NCBI GenBank assembly: GCA_022826945.1
Contig: JAJDTY010000002.1
Coordinates: 1-55,558, forward strand
Direction of reading: 5' to 3'
DNA length: 55,558 bases
DNA from: Candidatus Binatia bacterium
GTDB taxonomy: Bacteria; Desulfobacterota; Binatia; Bin18
Part shown: one piece after another, positions 24,850 to 33,774 of the stretch
Numbering within the stretch: the first letter of the stretch is position 1
Layout of the letters: every line of letters starts with the position of its first letter
Translations under genes and position numbers: made by a program
Notes under the pieces: generated by a model
Told to the model about the DNA's origin: nothing
What the model saw: only the letters and a program-made list of their open reading frames with translations
Database searches by the model: none

Positions 24850-27786
24850 CTACGTATTGCGGCGGACTTTTTTGAGATAGGTAATCGCGGGTCTGGTGTT
24901 CAAGGACTCGAAGACTTTATACCCACGGGGGTCGTGCGAGTGTCGGGAAACGCGGCTGGCAGGGTCTTGCAAATTGCCAAACGTCAGGGCCTGGGTTGGA
25001 CAGGTCTGGGCACAGGCCGGTGTGACCTCGCCATCGCGCACCGGACGGTTTTCGTCCTTCGCCCGGTCTTTGCCCTCCTGAATGCGCTGGACGCAAAAGG
25101 TGCATTTCTCCATGACGCCCGGTTCACGTACGGTGACATCCGGGTTGAGCTGAAGATTGAGCGGTGCTGGCCAGTCCGCCTCGTCCCAGTTAAAACGCCG
25201 TACCTTATAGGAGCAGTTGTTGGCGCAGTAGCGCGTGCCGACGCAACGATTATAGATCTGGGCGTTGAGTCCCTCCGGGTTGTGATAGGTGGCATACACC
25301 GGACAGACCGGCTCGCAGGGCGCATTGCCGCAGTGCTGACACAGCATAGGAGCAAAGCGGACTTCAGGGGCGTTCGCTCCCTCCTGCGGCTCCTCGAAAT
25401 AGCGCTCAATCCGCAGCCAGGACATTTCCCGACCCTGCGCCACCATGTCCTCGCCCACCACCGGAATATTATTTTCCGCATAGCAGGCCGTAACACAGGC
25501 TCCACAGCCGAGGCAGGCCGACAGGTCGATACTCATGCCCCAGCGGTACTCGGCGTACTCCACCTCTGGGTACATATCGCGGGCGGGGTGCTCCGAGTGG
25601 TCCACATGGTGCTGTTCGTCGTGCTGTCCTGCCGTCACTGCCTGAGCAATACCACGGCCGAGCTGTTGGCGGCTGCCGTCCGTTGTGGCTAGCGGTGCCC
25701 GTTTGCCGGTTCGGGCGAGTCGGACTGTGGTCGACAGCCAGGGAAAGCCCCCTGCGGCGGTTTCGGGGTGAGTCGAAAGTAAATGGACCGGGTTGGAGCC
25801 GCGTCCCTGGGCGTAGCGACCATAACCGCTATGGCCCAGGCCGATTGGCATGGCCACCACATCACGTCGCAGCCCAGCGTAGAAATAGGCGCTCGCCTCG
25901 ATAGTCCCATGCGGAGAGGTAATCGTCAGCAGGTCGCCCTCTGCGATCCCCAGGCGTTCGGCGGTCTCAGGATGAATCTCAAGCCAGGAGTCCCAGACCG
26001 CCTGCGTCATGGGGTCGGGCAACTCTTGCAGCCAGGGCTTGTTGGCACCGCGGCCGTCATAATAGCGTGACGAGGGGTAGGCAATAAACGTCAGCGCGTC
26101 TTCACCCGCGCGGTCAAAAGTCGGTTCGGAAAAGCTTGTCTCAAATACGGCCGGGGAGAGCTGGACCGGGAGCGGCTCTTTGGTCTGCCAAACCCCGCCC
26201 TGTTGCAGGGCGTGATGCCAGAAGGTGTCAAAGTCGCCCGGCTCACCACTCTCGCCGTGCCGTTCTTTCCAGGACGCCTGTAAATACTCGAAGAAGCTCT
26301 TCCATGGCAACGATTCCAAGAATGCCTCATCAACCTGCGTGGTAACAGACAATAAGGTATCGCCCAACGCTTGGGTCTCAAACACGGGCGGCATGACAGG
26401 TTGCATCAAACCATACACGCCGGCTTCGGGGTGAGAGTCTCCCCAGCTTTCCAAGGGCGTATGCTCGGGTAAAATCAGGTCTGCCTGTTCGGTTGTTTCA
26501 TCAGGAAAAGACGAGAAGCTGACCACAAACGGTACGCGGGTGAGCGCCTCGGCAAAACCCGAAGACGGCGGCAGGCTAAAGGCCGGATTGGTGTTGGCCA
26601 ACAAAAGGAGCGGTATTTCTCCGCGCCGCAACTCGTCAATCAGGGATAACAGCGTTGCGTACGAGCTGGCCTGTGGCCGCTCTTGGATCTCATAAAAATG
26701 GACGGTCTTGCCGATATTACTGGCGATATAATTCAGCAGATTGACCGCAATCAGGCTGGCCGTCTCCTGCCGGGAACTCGCGGCTATGCCACCCCCAAGG
26801 GCTAGGCTCGGCCCGTGGCTGACGAAGTCCTGGGCCAGTCGTCTGCTCGTCTCGGCCGACACCTCCGTCACCGAAGCGACCCGGTCCGGCGAATAGGGTT
26901 CCAGCAGTTGGCTGAGCCGTGCCTTTTCTTCAGCGGGAACTGTACTGTTCGGGAGAATCAGATGGGCCAGACCAAGAGCAAAAAAAGCTTCCCGCCCCGG
27001 CTTGATTGCAATCCATTCATCCGCATTCGCTCCGGTGAGCGACATACGGGATTCGACCTGGACGAATTTCCCCGCCGCCGTTGTACTCCGCATCTGGCTG
27101 AATGCCTTGGCATAGTACGTCGGGGAATGCCACGTCTCCAGGAAATCAGCCCCCAGGCCAATGAGAAAGCGGGCCTTGGTCAGATCGTAGGTGGGAATCG
27201 AAGCCTGCTGAAAGCAGACCTGATTGGCCTGTCTCAGCGCCTCGAAACCAAACGGTTCATAGGTCATCAGACGGCTTGAGCCGAGGATCTCAAGCCACTG
27301 CGTGGCCAACCGATATACGCTGTCCGGGAGCTGTCCGGCGAGAAATGTGATCTTGTCCGCTTGGCCCTCTGCTCGGATTTTTTGCAGGCGTTCGGCCAGC
27401 ATCGCCTCCGCCTCTGGCCACGACAGCGGAGTGAGTTTTCCAGCCTCATTACGATATAGCGGTTGGCGGATACGGTCCGGATTATACAGCCCTTGCAAGG
27501 ACGCCTGTCCACGTGCGCACAACGCCCCCTGATTGACCGGATGGGAGGGATTGCCTTCGACTTTGACGGCTCGCCCCTCTCTGGTCCGCACGACCATGCC
27601 ACAGCCGGCCGGACACTCCTGGCAGACGGTGGCGTAGTAGGTGGCCACCCCTGGCGTGATCTCCTCGGGCTGAACCACATAGGGAATAATGGTTTCCACC
27701 GGCTTTGAGGCACAACCGACGACTGGTGCGGCTGCACTGGCCCCAAGCAGTTTTAAAAAATTTCTTCTGTCGAGTCCGTTTGCCAT
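24850..27786 (-). CDS. actB: Alternative complex III iron-sulfur subunit ActB
   Basis: 978 aa from ATG 27786. It begins with a twin-arginine signal (DRRNFLKLLGASAAAPVVGC). Residues about 45-700 form a molybdopterin-oxidoreductase-like domain with an FeS site (Cys55, Cys58, Cys62, and Cys in ALCARG); in ActB this domain carries no molybdenum. The C-terminal part is a ferredoxin-like region with Cys clusters CLGCGACVTACY, CQHCGNAPCEPVCP, CVGTRYCANNC and CTFCVQRI, for the [3Fe-4S] and [4Fe-4S] centres. It carries electrons from quinol in the membrane to ActA/ActE. A 21-codon N-terminal extension lacks support. Confidence 0.95.
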   Translation of the reverse strand: MANGLDRRNFLKLLGASAAAPVVGCASKPVETIIPYVVQPEEITPGVATYYATVCQECPAGCGMVVRTREGRAVKVEGNPSHPVNQGALCARGQASLQGLYNPDRIRQPLYRNEAGKLTPLSWPEAEAMLAERLQKIRAEGQADKITFLAGQLPDSVYRLATQWLEILGSSRLMTYEPFGFEALRQANQVCFQQASIPTYDLTKARFLIGLGADFLETWHSPTYYAKAFSQMRSTTAAGKFVQVESRMSLTGANADEWIAIKPGREAFFALGLAHLILPNSTVPAEEKARLSQLLEPYSPDRVASVTEVSAETSRRLAQDFVSHGPSLALGGGIAASSRQETASLIAVNLLNYIASNIGKTVHFYEIQERPQASSYATLLSLIDELRRGEIPLLLLANTNPAFSLPPSSGFAEALTRVPFVVSFSSFPDETTEQADLILPEHTPLESWGDSHPEAGVYGLMQPVMPPVFETQALGDTLLSVTTQVDEAFLESLPWKSFFEYLQASWKERHGESGEPGDFDTFWHHALQQGGVWQTKEPLPVQLSPAVFETSFSEPTFDRAGEDALTFIAYPSSRYYDGRGANKPWLQELPDPMTQAVWDSWLEIHPETAERLGIAEGDLLTITSPHGTIEASAYFYAGLRRDVVAMPIGLGHSGYGRYAQGRGSNPVHLLSTHPETAAGGFPWLSTTVRLARTGKRAPLATTDGSRQQLGRGIAQAVTAGQHDEQHHVDHSEHPARDMYPEVEYAEYRWGMSIDLSACLGCGACVTACYAENNIPVVGEDMVAQGREMSWLRIERYFEEPQEGANAPEVRFAPMLCQHCGNAPCEPVCPVYATYHNPEGLNAQIYNRCVGTRYCANNCSYKVRRFNWDEADWPAPLNLQLNPDVTVREPGVMEKCTFCVQRIQEGKDRAKDENRPVRDGEVTPACAQTCPTQALTFGNLQDPASRVSRHSHDPRGYKVFESLNTRPAITYLKKVRRNT

Positions 27787-27802
27787 GCTCGGTTCTTCCG
27801 CC

Positions 27803-28393
27803 TCAATAGTGACACACCAGGCAGTCCTTGCTCGCTTGATGGGCATCATGACAGGTCACGCACCAGCCCATCTTGAGCGAAGACACCTGTTCCACGCGCT
27901 GCATGCGTTGGACCTCGCCATGACAGGACTGGCAGGCGACCCCGGCCCGGACATGGCGCTTATGGTTAAAACGGGTGAAAGCGGGCAGGGCGTGCACGCG
28001 AATCCACGGAATCGGCTCTCGGTTTTTCCAGTAGGTCTGGATTTTTTTGATCTCCTGATTCGGTGTTGGCCTGGCGTGGCAGCCCATACACGTCTGGACC
28101 GGCGGAACGTGGGCCACCGGTGAGACACGGGCCGCACTGTGGCAGTACAGGCAGTCCAGGCCATACTCACCGGCGTGAAGCGCATGGCTGAAGGCAATCG
28201 GCTGTTTGGGAGCCTGACCCCAGCCCGTCAGCCCCAGGTCGAGCAGTTGGTAATCCCACCACGCGGCTTTGCCGGCCTGCCACACCCGACCGCTCACATC
28301 GGGGCGATACTGCACTGCAGACAGCCCGGCGAGGAATACTACAACAAGCAGGACGATCCGAAAAATCGACAGCGAATGTATAGGAAACTGCAT
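27803..28393 (-). CDS. actA: Alternative complex III pentahaem cytochrome ActA
   Basis: 196 aa. One N-terminal membrane anchor (IFRIVLLVVVFLAGLSAVQY) is followed by five CxxCH motifs: CLYCH, CMGCH, CQSCH, CVTCH and CLVCH. This count and size match ActA of alternative complex III. It is the first core gene of the operon, 70 bp after the cupredoxin-like lipoprotein gene and 16 bp before actB. It sits in the periplasm and shuttles electrons from the FeS subunit. Confidence 0.95.
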   Translation of the reverse strand: MQFPIHSLSIFRIVLLVVVFLAGLSAVQYRPDVSGRVWQAGKAAWWDYQLLDLGLTGWGQAPKQPIAFSHALHAGEYGLDCLYCHSAARVSPVAHVPPVQTCMGCHARPTPNQEIKKIQTYWKNREPIPWIRVHALPAFTRFNHKRHVRAGVACQSCHGEVQRMQRVEQVSSLKMGWCVTCHDAHQASKDCLVCHY

Positions 28394-28463
28394 AGAACCC
28401 TATCTCGCAACGCCTTCTCCCCGTGCGACGCGAGGGTATTCTCCATATCTTATCTGTTTCTGT

Positions 28464-29294
28464 TCAGCCAGCACGGGCGAGCGTGATTTCCACAGAGGAC
28501 TCTTGATCCGCCGTGATGGACACCGAACGAGGGTGCTCTCCGAGTTCCTCGTGCCAGACCTTCAGTTCGTACTCGCCTGGGGGAACGTCGCTGAGCCGAA
28601 AGGCCCCAGTTGTGTCGGTGAGGGCGTAATAGGGGTGATTCTGTACAACGACCCAGGCGGTCATCCAGTCGTGCACATCACAGGTCACGCGAATAATCTC
28701 CGGCTGGGTAAAGGTTTTCGAGATGACGGTTTTGAACTTCGGCTGAGCCGTATTAAAAGCCGGATTCTTCTCGCTATAGGTATGAATATTGTGCAGGATG
28801 CCGTCACTGTTTTTAATATCAACCGTAGCCCCGGCCGGAACGAGCAGGACATGAGGCGTGTAGATGCAATCGAGCTGATCAATGACGGGATTCGATGTCG
28901 GCAGTGACGGCGATTTCCCACCGGCTACCGTCTGGAGGAAAACCACCGCGTTTTTGATGCCTTTGTCTGGGCCGACGAGCAGGGCCTCGGGGAATTTTTC
29001 TGTCCTTCCACATACTTCAACATCTTTACTGACCGTCAGCGCTTGTGCCTGTGGTATGTCCCCGTCAAACACCACGCGTCCGACAAGAGTGCCCCGTCCG
29101 TCCGAGTCTGCCTGCGTCGGGGTAAGTTGCTCAGGTGGGGACGGGATTGCTTGCTGCTCTGATGTCTCTTGTCTGGTCGGAGCATGCTGCGCTGTTTGAC
29201 CGTTGTTGTTGGGTCCGCCACATGCGCTACAAAGAAGAATCGCGTGCAAGAGGAGAATGACTCTGGCCCAGTCGAGGTGTGGATAGTACTTCAT
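28464..29294 (-). CDS. Cupredoxin-like lipoprotein upstream of complex III
   Basis: 276 aa. Signal peptide with lipobox LLCSAC (Cys about 25), then a low-complexity linker to about residue 65. The middle resembles a plastocyanin-like cupredoxin domain: an early His (ILHNIHTY) and a late CDVHDWMTAWV, giving His/Cys/His/Met copper ligands. The C-terminus looks like a short carboxypeptidase-regulatory-type beta domain (TDTTGAFRLSDVPPGEYELKVW). It heads the complex III operon and could be a copper electron carrier or acceptor for it. AGAGGAC precedes ATG 29294. The region 29295-29520 should hold divergent promoters. Confidence 0.82.
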   Translation of the reverse strand: MKYYPHLDWARVILLLHAILLCSACGGPNNNGQTAQHAPTRQETSEQQAIPSPPEQLTPTQADSDGRGTLVGRVVFDGDIPQAQALTVSKDVEVCGRTEKFPEALLVGPDKGIKNAVVFLQTVAGGKSPSLPTSNPVIDQLDCIYTPHVLLVPAGATVDIKNSDGILHNIHTYSEKNPAFNTAQPKFKTVISKTFTQPEIIRVTCDVHDWMTAWVVVQNHPYYALTDTTGAFRLSDVPPGEYELKVWHEELGEHPRSVSITADQESSVEITLARAG

Positions 29295-29520
29295 GATGGT
29301 CCTCTATTATTCTTTACTCTTTTGCCTCATTGGGGGTGTATAGTAGAGTTTTGGGACAGACAAGATGCGGGGCTTTTCGGCGCTTCTCACGTTCGTATCA
29401 GAGAAGTATAGCGGCCTGCACCATCGCCATACTGGTCAAAACAAGACCGCCCCTCCTGTTGCTGCCTTCCTTGACCGGATACTGAAAAGCAAGTACTTTT
29501 CGACCGCGCTATACCGAGAG

Positions 29521-29544
29521 TTTACGTGGAATTTTACACGTAAA
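29521..29544 (+). promoter_or_regulatory. Inverted repeat overlapping the ribosome-binding site of the PQQ dehydrogenase gene
   Basis: TTTACGTG (29521-29528) and CACGTAAA (29537-29544) form a perfect 8-bp palindrome with an 8-nt centre. Its right arm runs into the ribosome-binding site (TAAAGGAGGGG, 29541-29551) of the gene starting at 29557. It could be a dimeric-repressor operator or an RNA hairpin that masks the start of the Shine-Dalgarno sequence. Confidence 0.5.
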
Positions 29545-29556
29545 GGAGGGGAGTAT

Positions 29557-31356
29557 ATGCACACAGATTGGTTGCAAAGAATTCTCATAGGGGCGTGTTG
29601 TCTGACGTTGCTTGGCGCTCCCTACCACGCTCAGGCAGTCGGTGGGCGTGCGGATACGCAGCCCGAACCCGCCAAAACTCAGCCGACGGCCGCCGCCAAA
29701 CCCGCCGCCGCCAGCCCCGCCACGAACGGTGGCCTTGCCGAGTATGCTTTCCAGTCCATCACCCAGGACCACCTGCTCAAGGGGACGGACGACCCGAACT
29801 ATTGGCTGATGTACGGTGGCAATTACGCCGGTTGGCGGTTCAGCCCACTCACGGACATTAACCGGGAGAATATCAAAAACCTGAAGGCGGCCTGGATGTT
29901 CCAGACTGGTATCCCGGCCCAAATGCAGGCCTCGCCTATTGTTGCCGACGGGATCATCTATCTGACTGCTGCCTATAACCACCTCTTTGCCCTGGATGCG
30001 GTCACGGGCGAGTTGCTGTGGCGCTATGAGCACGAGCTGCCGGACGATATGCGTGTGTGCTGCGGGCCGTCGAATAAAGGGGCGGCCGTTGCCGGAGATT
30101 TGATCTTTATGGCAACGCTCGATGCCCATGTGGTTGCCCTGAACCGCAAAACTGGAGCCGTTGTCTGGAACATCGAGATGGACCGCCATAGCGACGGATT
30201 CAGCGCGACCGTTGCCCCCCTGGTCGTCCGAGATAATCTGATCGTCGGTATTGCCGGGGGCGAATATGGCATCCGCGGCTATATTGATTCCTATGACATC
30301 AAAACGGGCGAGCGGAAGTGGCGTCGCTACACCATCCCGGAAGCCGGTGAGCCGGGCTCCGAGACCTGGGCCGGTGACTCCTGGAAACATGGGGGTGCCC
30401 CGACCTGGGTAACGGGATCATACGACCCTGACGAGGATTTGCTGTATTGGGCGACGGGCAATACCGCCCCGGACTGGAACGGCGATGTCCGTAAGGGCGA
30501 CAATCTCTACGCGGATTCCGTGCTGGCTCTTGACCCGGATACGGGTGAGATCAAATGGTATTTTCAGTTTACACCTCACGATATTTGGGACTATGACGGC
30601 AACACCGATCTGTTCCTGGTCAATGTCGAACGTAGCGGGGAGACGGTCAAAGCTCTGGCCCAGCCCAACCGAAACGGCTACGTCTATGTCCTGGACCGCA
30701 CCTCTGGCAAATACCTGCACGGCACCCAATATGTCGATAAACTGAATTGGTCAAAAGGGCTGGACGAGGCCGGCCGGCCGATTGTCGATCCTCAGTTCGT
30801 TCCCACCGCCGAAGGAAAGGAATTTATCTGTCCCGGTTCCGTTGGCGGAAAAAACGGCTCGTACACCGCGGCCTATAGCCCGCTGACCAAGCTGATGTAT
30901 GTGCCGGTGGTGGAAAGCTGCTGGCAGATGAAGAAGTCCACCTCCATCTTTATCAAGGGTATCCCATTCTGGGGTGGCGGACCGGGCAAAACCCAGGGCG
31001 ATGATGGCTCATCCTACGGCCATTTGTCGGCCATAGACCCCTCCACCGGCGAGATTAAATGGCGCTATCAAGACGAATATCCCATGATGGGTGGTGCCCT
31101 GGCGACCGCTGGTGGTCTGGTGTTTTCCGGTAACCTTGAGGGCCTGGCCTTGGCCTTTGATGCCGCGACCGGCGAGCTGTTATGGCAATTTCAGACGGGC
31201 TCATCCATGCGCGCCCAGCCCATCACCTATAAGGCTGGGGGGCGGCAGTATGTGGCCATCCCCAGCGGCGGCGGTGGGTTGGCCGTCACCCTGGCTGGCG
31301 AGCCGCCGCTGACGAGTAAGGGCAGCGCGTTGCTCGTGTTTACCCTACCGGAATAA
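29557..31356 (+). CDS. PQQ-dependent alcohol/methanol dehydrogenase, XoxF-like (lanthanide-type Asp)
   Basis: 599 aa from ATG 29557 behind TAAAGGAGGGG; the frame extends upstream to 29365 without a better start. Signal peptide about 1-27, Ala/Pro-rich linker to about 57, then an eight-bladed PQQ propeller. Active-site features seen: vicinal Cys168-Cys169, Glu236 (AGGEYG), Asn302 (ATGNT), catalytic Asp345 in HDIWDYDG and a second Asp347 two residues on. That second Asp marks lanthanide-using enzymes (XoxF, ExaF) rather than calcium-using MxaF. Periplasmic. The genes downstream (binding protein, cytochrome c, propeller) fit a XoxFJG-type cluster. The exact alcohol is not predictable. Confidence 0.9.
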   Translation: MHTDWLQRILIGACCLTLLGAPYHAQAVGGRADTQPEPAKTQPTAAAKPAAASPATNGGLAEYAFQSITQDHLLKGTDDPNYWLMYGGNYAGWRFSPLTDINRENIKNLKAAWMFQTGIPAQMQASPIVADGIIYLTAAYNHLFALDAVTGELLWRYEHELPDDMRVCCGPSNKGAAVAGDLIFMATLDAHVVALNRKTGAVVWNIEMDRHSDGFSATVAPLVVRDNLIVGIAGGEYGIRGYIDSYDIKTGERKWRRYTIPEAGEPGSETWAGDSWKHGGAPTWVTGSYDPDEDLLYWATGNTAPDWNGDVRKGDNLYADSVLALDPDTGEIKWYFQFTPHDIWDYDGNTDLFLVNVERSGETVKALAQPNRNGYVYVLDRTSGKYLHGTQYVDKLNWSKGLDEAGRPIVDPQFVPTAEGKEFICPGSVGGKNGSYTAAYSPLTKLMYVPVVESCWQMKKSTSIFIKGIPFWGGGPGKTQGDDGSSYGHLSAIDPSTGEIKWRYQDEYPMMGGALATAGGLVFSGNLEGLALAFDAATGELLWQFQTGSSMRAQPITYKAGGRQYVAIPSGGGGLAVTLAGEPPLTSKGSALLVFTLPE

Positions 31357-31375
31357 ACCAGCGGAGTAGGCGAGC

Positions 31376-32281
31376 GTGAGACTGCTGTATCGTGTGCTGC
31401 CTGACTCCTGGCCCCCCACTGGAGTGACTGCGTGGAGAAAACGTAGGAGAAGCGCTGTTGTTCCAGTGCTCAGTTGTCTCTTTTGCTTGGTCTTGTCCAG
31501 ACCGCTCTCCGCGGAGGAAGTGGGGCAACTTCGGGTCTGCTTTCTGGGGAATAATCTCCCTTTTTCTTCTCAGTCCGAAGAGCGTGGATTTGACGTTGAT
31601 GTGGCGCGGGCTATTGCCAAGATCATGGGGCGAACGCTTGTTCCTGTCTGGGTCAAGAATGACGAACGGATAACCGAGGTTGATGAGAGTGACTTTCCGC
31701 TTCGTCGGCTATCACGAAACGGATGCGATGCCATTTTGAGTGTGCCCGGACGAGATGCGGTGCGTGAAGCGAGCAACGTGACGGTCGGCAACGCTTACTA
31801 TGGGGCGGCTTTCGAACTCCTGGGGCGTGAGGGGCGGACGCCGGCGTCCTTGCTCGATATCGAGCACCAAGTCGTTGCGGTCCAAGCCCAGACGATTGCC
31901 AGCTTTATTCTGGAGTCTCTTAAAATTCCGATGCAGACGTTTTTCTCAACCGAGGAATCGCTGGCTGCCGTGGCAACGGGAGACGCAGAGTTAGCCTTTG
32001 TCTGGGGTCCGACCGCGGGTTGGTATGCAAAGCAGGAGCCTGGGACGAAACTGACGTTTGCTACAGCCGAGCCGATCTCGGTGGCGCGCTGGAATGAGCA
32101 TGTTGCCACGCGCGAAGAAGACCAAGCGCTCCGCACGGCACTAGATGCGGCCCTGACAAAGCTGAGAAGGAGCGGAGAGCTCAAGACCATTGCGCAACGG
32201 TATGGTGTGCCGTTGTATTCCCCCTTTGAGAAAACCTATGACGTTATGGAGATGTTCCGACTCTCCCGAGAAAAAGAGTAA
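31376..32281 (+). CDS. XoxJ/MxaJ-like periplasmic binding protein
   Basis: 301 aa beginning with GTG 31376, 19 bp after the dehydrogenase; GTG 31424 would give a shorter, more typical signal peptide (SAVVPVLSCLFCLVLSRPLSA). The rest is a type 2 periplasmic-binding fold (LRVCFLGNNLPFSS ... GFDVDVARAIAKIMG). Proteins of this kind next to PQQ alcohol dehydrogenases help the enzyme mature or become active. No ABC permease is nearby, which supports that role over nutrient uptake. The stop codon TAA lies inside a dispersed palindromic element. Confidence 0.85.
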   Translation: MRLLYRVLPDSWPPTGVTAWRKRRRSAVVPVLSCLFCLVLSRPLSAEEVGQLRVCFLGNNLPFSSQSEERGFDVDVARAIAKIMGRTLVPVWVKNDERITEVDESDFPLRRLSRNGCDAILSVPGRDAVREASNVTVGNAYYGAAFELLGREGRTPASLLDIEHQVVAVQAQTIASFILESLKIPMQTFFSTEESLAAVATGDAELAFVWGPTAGWYAKQEPGTKLTFATAEPISVARWNEHVATREEDQALRTALDAALTKLRRSGELKTIAQRYGVPLYSPFEKTYDVMEMFRLSREKE

Positions 32282-32328
32282 ACGCGCCCAGCCTGACTTT
32301 GGAGATGTGAAGGACACGTTTACTCTTT
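32273..32328. repeat. Dispersed palindromic element, copy 2
   Basis: Arms AAAGAGTAAACGCGCCC (32273-32289) and GGACACGTTTACTCTTT (32312-32328) pair with two mismatches around a 22-nt centre. The left arm supplies the last codons and the TAA stop (32279-32281) of the XoxJ-like gene. It lies 24 bp before the cytochrome c start. Confidence 0.85.
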
Positions 32329-32351
32329 GCCGCACAGAAACGAGGAGGTCT

Positions 32352-32792
32352 ATGAGACGTGTGTATGGTGTGCTGTTGGTCGGCCTGCTAATGTTTATCC
32401 CGACGAGTGGGTTGGCTGACGAGGCGATGAAGAACCCTTTTGCCGGTGATGCCGCGGCGATTACTGAGGGTGGATTCCTCTTCCAGGCTGTGTGTTCCGG
32501 CTACTGTCATGTGCAAGCGGATGCCGACCGGGACGGCAAATGCCCGAATCTTTTCGACTGCGAGTGGGTAAACGGTTCGGGGACGGACGAGGAAATGTTC
32601 AGGGTCGTTAGCGACGGTGTCCCCAAGACGGAGATGGTCGGTTTTGCCGGGCAACTGCCCGACGATATGATCTGGCAGATTGTGGCCTATGTCCGAGATG
32701 CCTCAAAATGTGAATCGGACGCAGACGTAGCAGCCGCTGGCGCCACACCGGACACGGCAACGTCCGCCGCCGCTATGCCTGCCCATCAGTAA
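32352..32792 (+). CDS. c-type cytochrome with CxxxCH haem motif, XoxG-like position
   Basis: 146 aa from ATG 32352, preceded by CGAGGAGG. Signal peptide 1-22 (VLLVGLLMFIPTSGLA). The haem motif reads CSGYCH, with three residues between the cysteines rather than two. A second Cys pair, CPNLFDC, follows and may form a disulfide. Met in PKTEMVGF is a likely axial ligand. The Ala/Thr-rich tail is disordered. Its place after the PQQ dehydrogenase and binding protein makes it the probable electron acceptor of the dehydrogenase. Confidence 0.85.
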   Translation: MRRVYGVLLVGLLMFIPTSGLADEAMKNPFAGDAAAITEGGFLFQAVCSGYCHVQADADRDGKCPNLFDCEWVNGSGTDEEMFRVVSDGVPKTEMVGFAGQLPDDMIWQIVAYVRDASKCESDADVAAAGATPDTATSAAAMPAHQ

Positions 32793-32801
32793 GGAGCTGT
32801 T

Positions 32802-33767
32802 ATGAAATCCCGTTACTGTGTTGTTGGTGTCTGTGCGTATGTGGTCCTGTGCTTTGTCGCCTTTTCCGTGCCAGCCTTCGCCCAGCCATTCGCCTATGTC
32901 ACGCACGAGGAGTCGAACGATGTGTGGGTCATTGACACCCACACGGACGAGGTCGTCGCCAAAGTACCGGTCGGCGAACGCCCGCGCGGAGTGCTGGTTT
33001 CGGCCGACGGCTCTCGGGTGTACGCCGCCAACGGCAACTCTAATGACATTTCGGTCATTGATGCGGCAACCAATACGGTTGTGGAGACCTTTCCGGTCGG
33101 CATTGATCCTGAGGGAATCGACCTCAGTAATGACGAAAAACTGCTGTTTGTCGTGAATGAGAACGAAGGCGTGATGCGGGTCGTCGATCTGGCAAGCAAG
33201 GAGATTGTTGCCACCGTTCAGGCCGGTATCGAGCCGGAGACTGTAGTGATCTCGCCCGATGGCAAGCTGGCCTTCGTGCCGAACGAGACTTCGCACGACG
33301 TGACAGTCGTTGACACCCAGACCTATAAAGTCCTCAGTTCGATCAAGGTGGGCGAAAATCCGCGCGGCGTGGCCTTTATGCCGGACGGGAAAACCGCCTA
33401 TGTGAGTAATGAACGAACCCACACCGTCTCGGTGATCGATGTCGAAAAACTGGCCGTGACCGAGACGATCAGCATGGGCGAACGCCCGGTCGGCATCTCG
33501 GTGCTGCCCGACGGCTCAAAGGTCTATGTCGTCCACGGCCGGGCCAACGATGTGCGCGTGATCGATCCAGCTACCAACACCGTGACCAAGACCATCGCCC
33601 TGGGCGGCAAGCGCTGCTGGTGGTCGGCCCTGACCCCGGACGGGAAGAAACTCTACGCCACCATGGGCCGATCCGACGGCGTGGCGGTGATCGATACCAC
33701 CACCGATACGCTACTCAAGACGATTGCGGTCGGAAAAATTCCCTGGGGCGTAGCGGTGACGCCGTAA
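32802..33767 (+). CDS. PQQ-catabolism-associated YVTN beta-propeller protein
   Basis: 321 aa. Signal peptide about 1-28 (ending VPAFAQ), then seven repeated blades of about 42 residues of the kind VYAANGNSNDISVIDAATNTVVETFPVG. It matches the family of beta-propeller proteins that recur next to PQQ-dependent catabolic clusters. Periplasmic. It begins 9 bp after the cytochrome gene and closes the four-gene cluster. Its molecular role in these clusters is not established. Confidence 0.9.
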   Translation: MKSRYCVVGVCAYVVLCFVAFSVPAFAQPFAYVTHEESNDVWVIDTHTDEVVAKVPVGERPRGVLVSADGSRVYAANGNSNDISVIDAATNTVVETFPVGIDPEGIDLSNDEKLLFVVNENEGVMRVVDLASKEIVATVQAGIEPETVVISPDGKLAFVPNETSHDVTVVDTQTYKVLSSIKVGENPRGVAFMPDGKTAYVSNERTHTVSVIDVEKLAVTETISMGERPVGISVLPDGSKVYVVHGRANDVRVIDPATNTVTKTIALGGKRCWWSALTPDGKKLYATMGRSDGVAVIDTTTDTLLKTIAVGKIPWGVAVTP

Positions 33768-33774
33768 ATCCTTT

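Noticed and set aside
24829..25692. 287-codon plus-strand frame opposite actB
   Set aside because: It is a shadow of the iron-sulfur Cys region of actB, without known motifs or ribosome-binding site.
29311..29330. Possible fourth copy of the AAAGAG palindromic element (TTTACTCTTTTGCC)
   Set aside because: Only a short match to the right arm is present and no left arm lies within 60 bp.
29365..29556. 64-codon N-terminal extension of the PQQ dehydrogenase
   Set aside because: It would pass through the palindrome and the strong ribosome-binding site, and the signal peptide starts at 29557.
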